Positions 5,765 through 5,785 of a stretch of DNA of 5,785 nt are shown here, in pieces. A model generated the notes under the pieces. That model was not told the DNA's origin, did no database searches, and saw only the letters and a program-made list of their open reading frames with translations. The stretch lies in assembly GCA_027009605.1 (NCBI GenBank), contig JALVCY010000031.1, positions 1 through 5,785 on the forward strand, written 5' to 3'. Made by a program: the position numbers and the translations under genes. This DNA is from Saprospiraceae bacterium (GTDB taxonomy: Bacteria > Bacteroidota > Bacteroidia > Chitinophagales > Saprospiraceae). Positions within the stretch are counted from its first letter, which is position 1. Each line of letters begins with the position of its first letter.

Positions 5765-5785
5765 GGGGGAGTCGCAGATTCGTTT

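Overview
The window holds one complete large gene, preceded by a tandem-repeat array and a gene-free leader, and followed by a strong intrinsic terminator. The likely source is a member of the Bacteroidota, most plausibly the Saprospiria/Saprospirales. The reasons are a C-terminal type IX secretion (T9SS) sorting domain, GEVED domains, a start codon without a Shine-Dalgarno sequence, and an overall architecture I associate with that group. The taxonomic call is inference; no rRNA or marker gene is present.

Layout: (1) 1-38, unassigned. (2) 39-546, four head-to-tail copies of a 122-132 bp A/C-rich repeat. Each copy carries two GCGNAGC heptamers and a variable number of a 9-bp sub-repeat. (3) 547-856, an AT-rich leader with no convincing gene. 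It contains an evenly spaced cluster of TTACCA/TGGTAA half-sites and two further TTACCATTTTTT copies, the last ending 16 bp before the start codon. (4) 857-5665, one 1602-residue secreted multidomain protein. (5) 5724-5764, a Rho-independent terminator. The remaining bases to 5785 show nothing assignable.

The protein runs from a signal peptide to a clan GH-A-like glycosidase module with its own beta-sandwich, then a bacterial Ig-like domain and the first GEVED domain. A Cys-bearing repeat module (copy 1), the second GEVED domain, an Fn3-like domain and a C-type-lectin-like domain follow. The chain ends with the repeat module (copy 2), a DUF11/CARDB-like domain and the T9SS type A sorting domain. 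The simplest reading is a cell-surface or secreted carbohydrate-active protein, exported by Sec and then T9SS, with an enzymatic head and a long adhesive or carbohydrate-binding stalk. The gene appears monocistronic within the window: a leader of about 300 bp with no gene precedes it and a terminator follows 58 bp after the stop. No polysaccharide-utilisation partner such as SusC/SusD is visible, so the substrate cannot be inferred from context.

I do not see a clearly new multi-gene system. The items most worth a second look are the GCGNAGC tandem array, the TTACCA motif cluster, the duplicated Cys-bearing module and the unassigned glycosidase family of the N-terminal domain.
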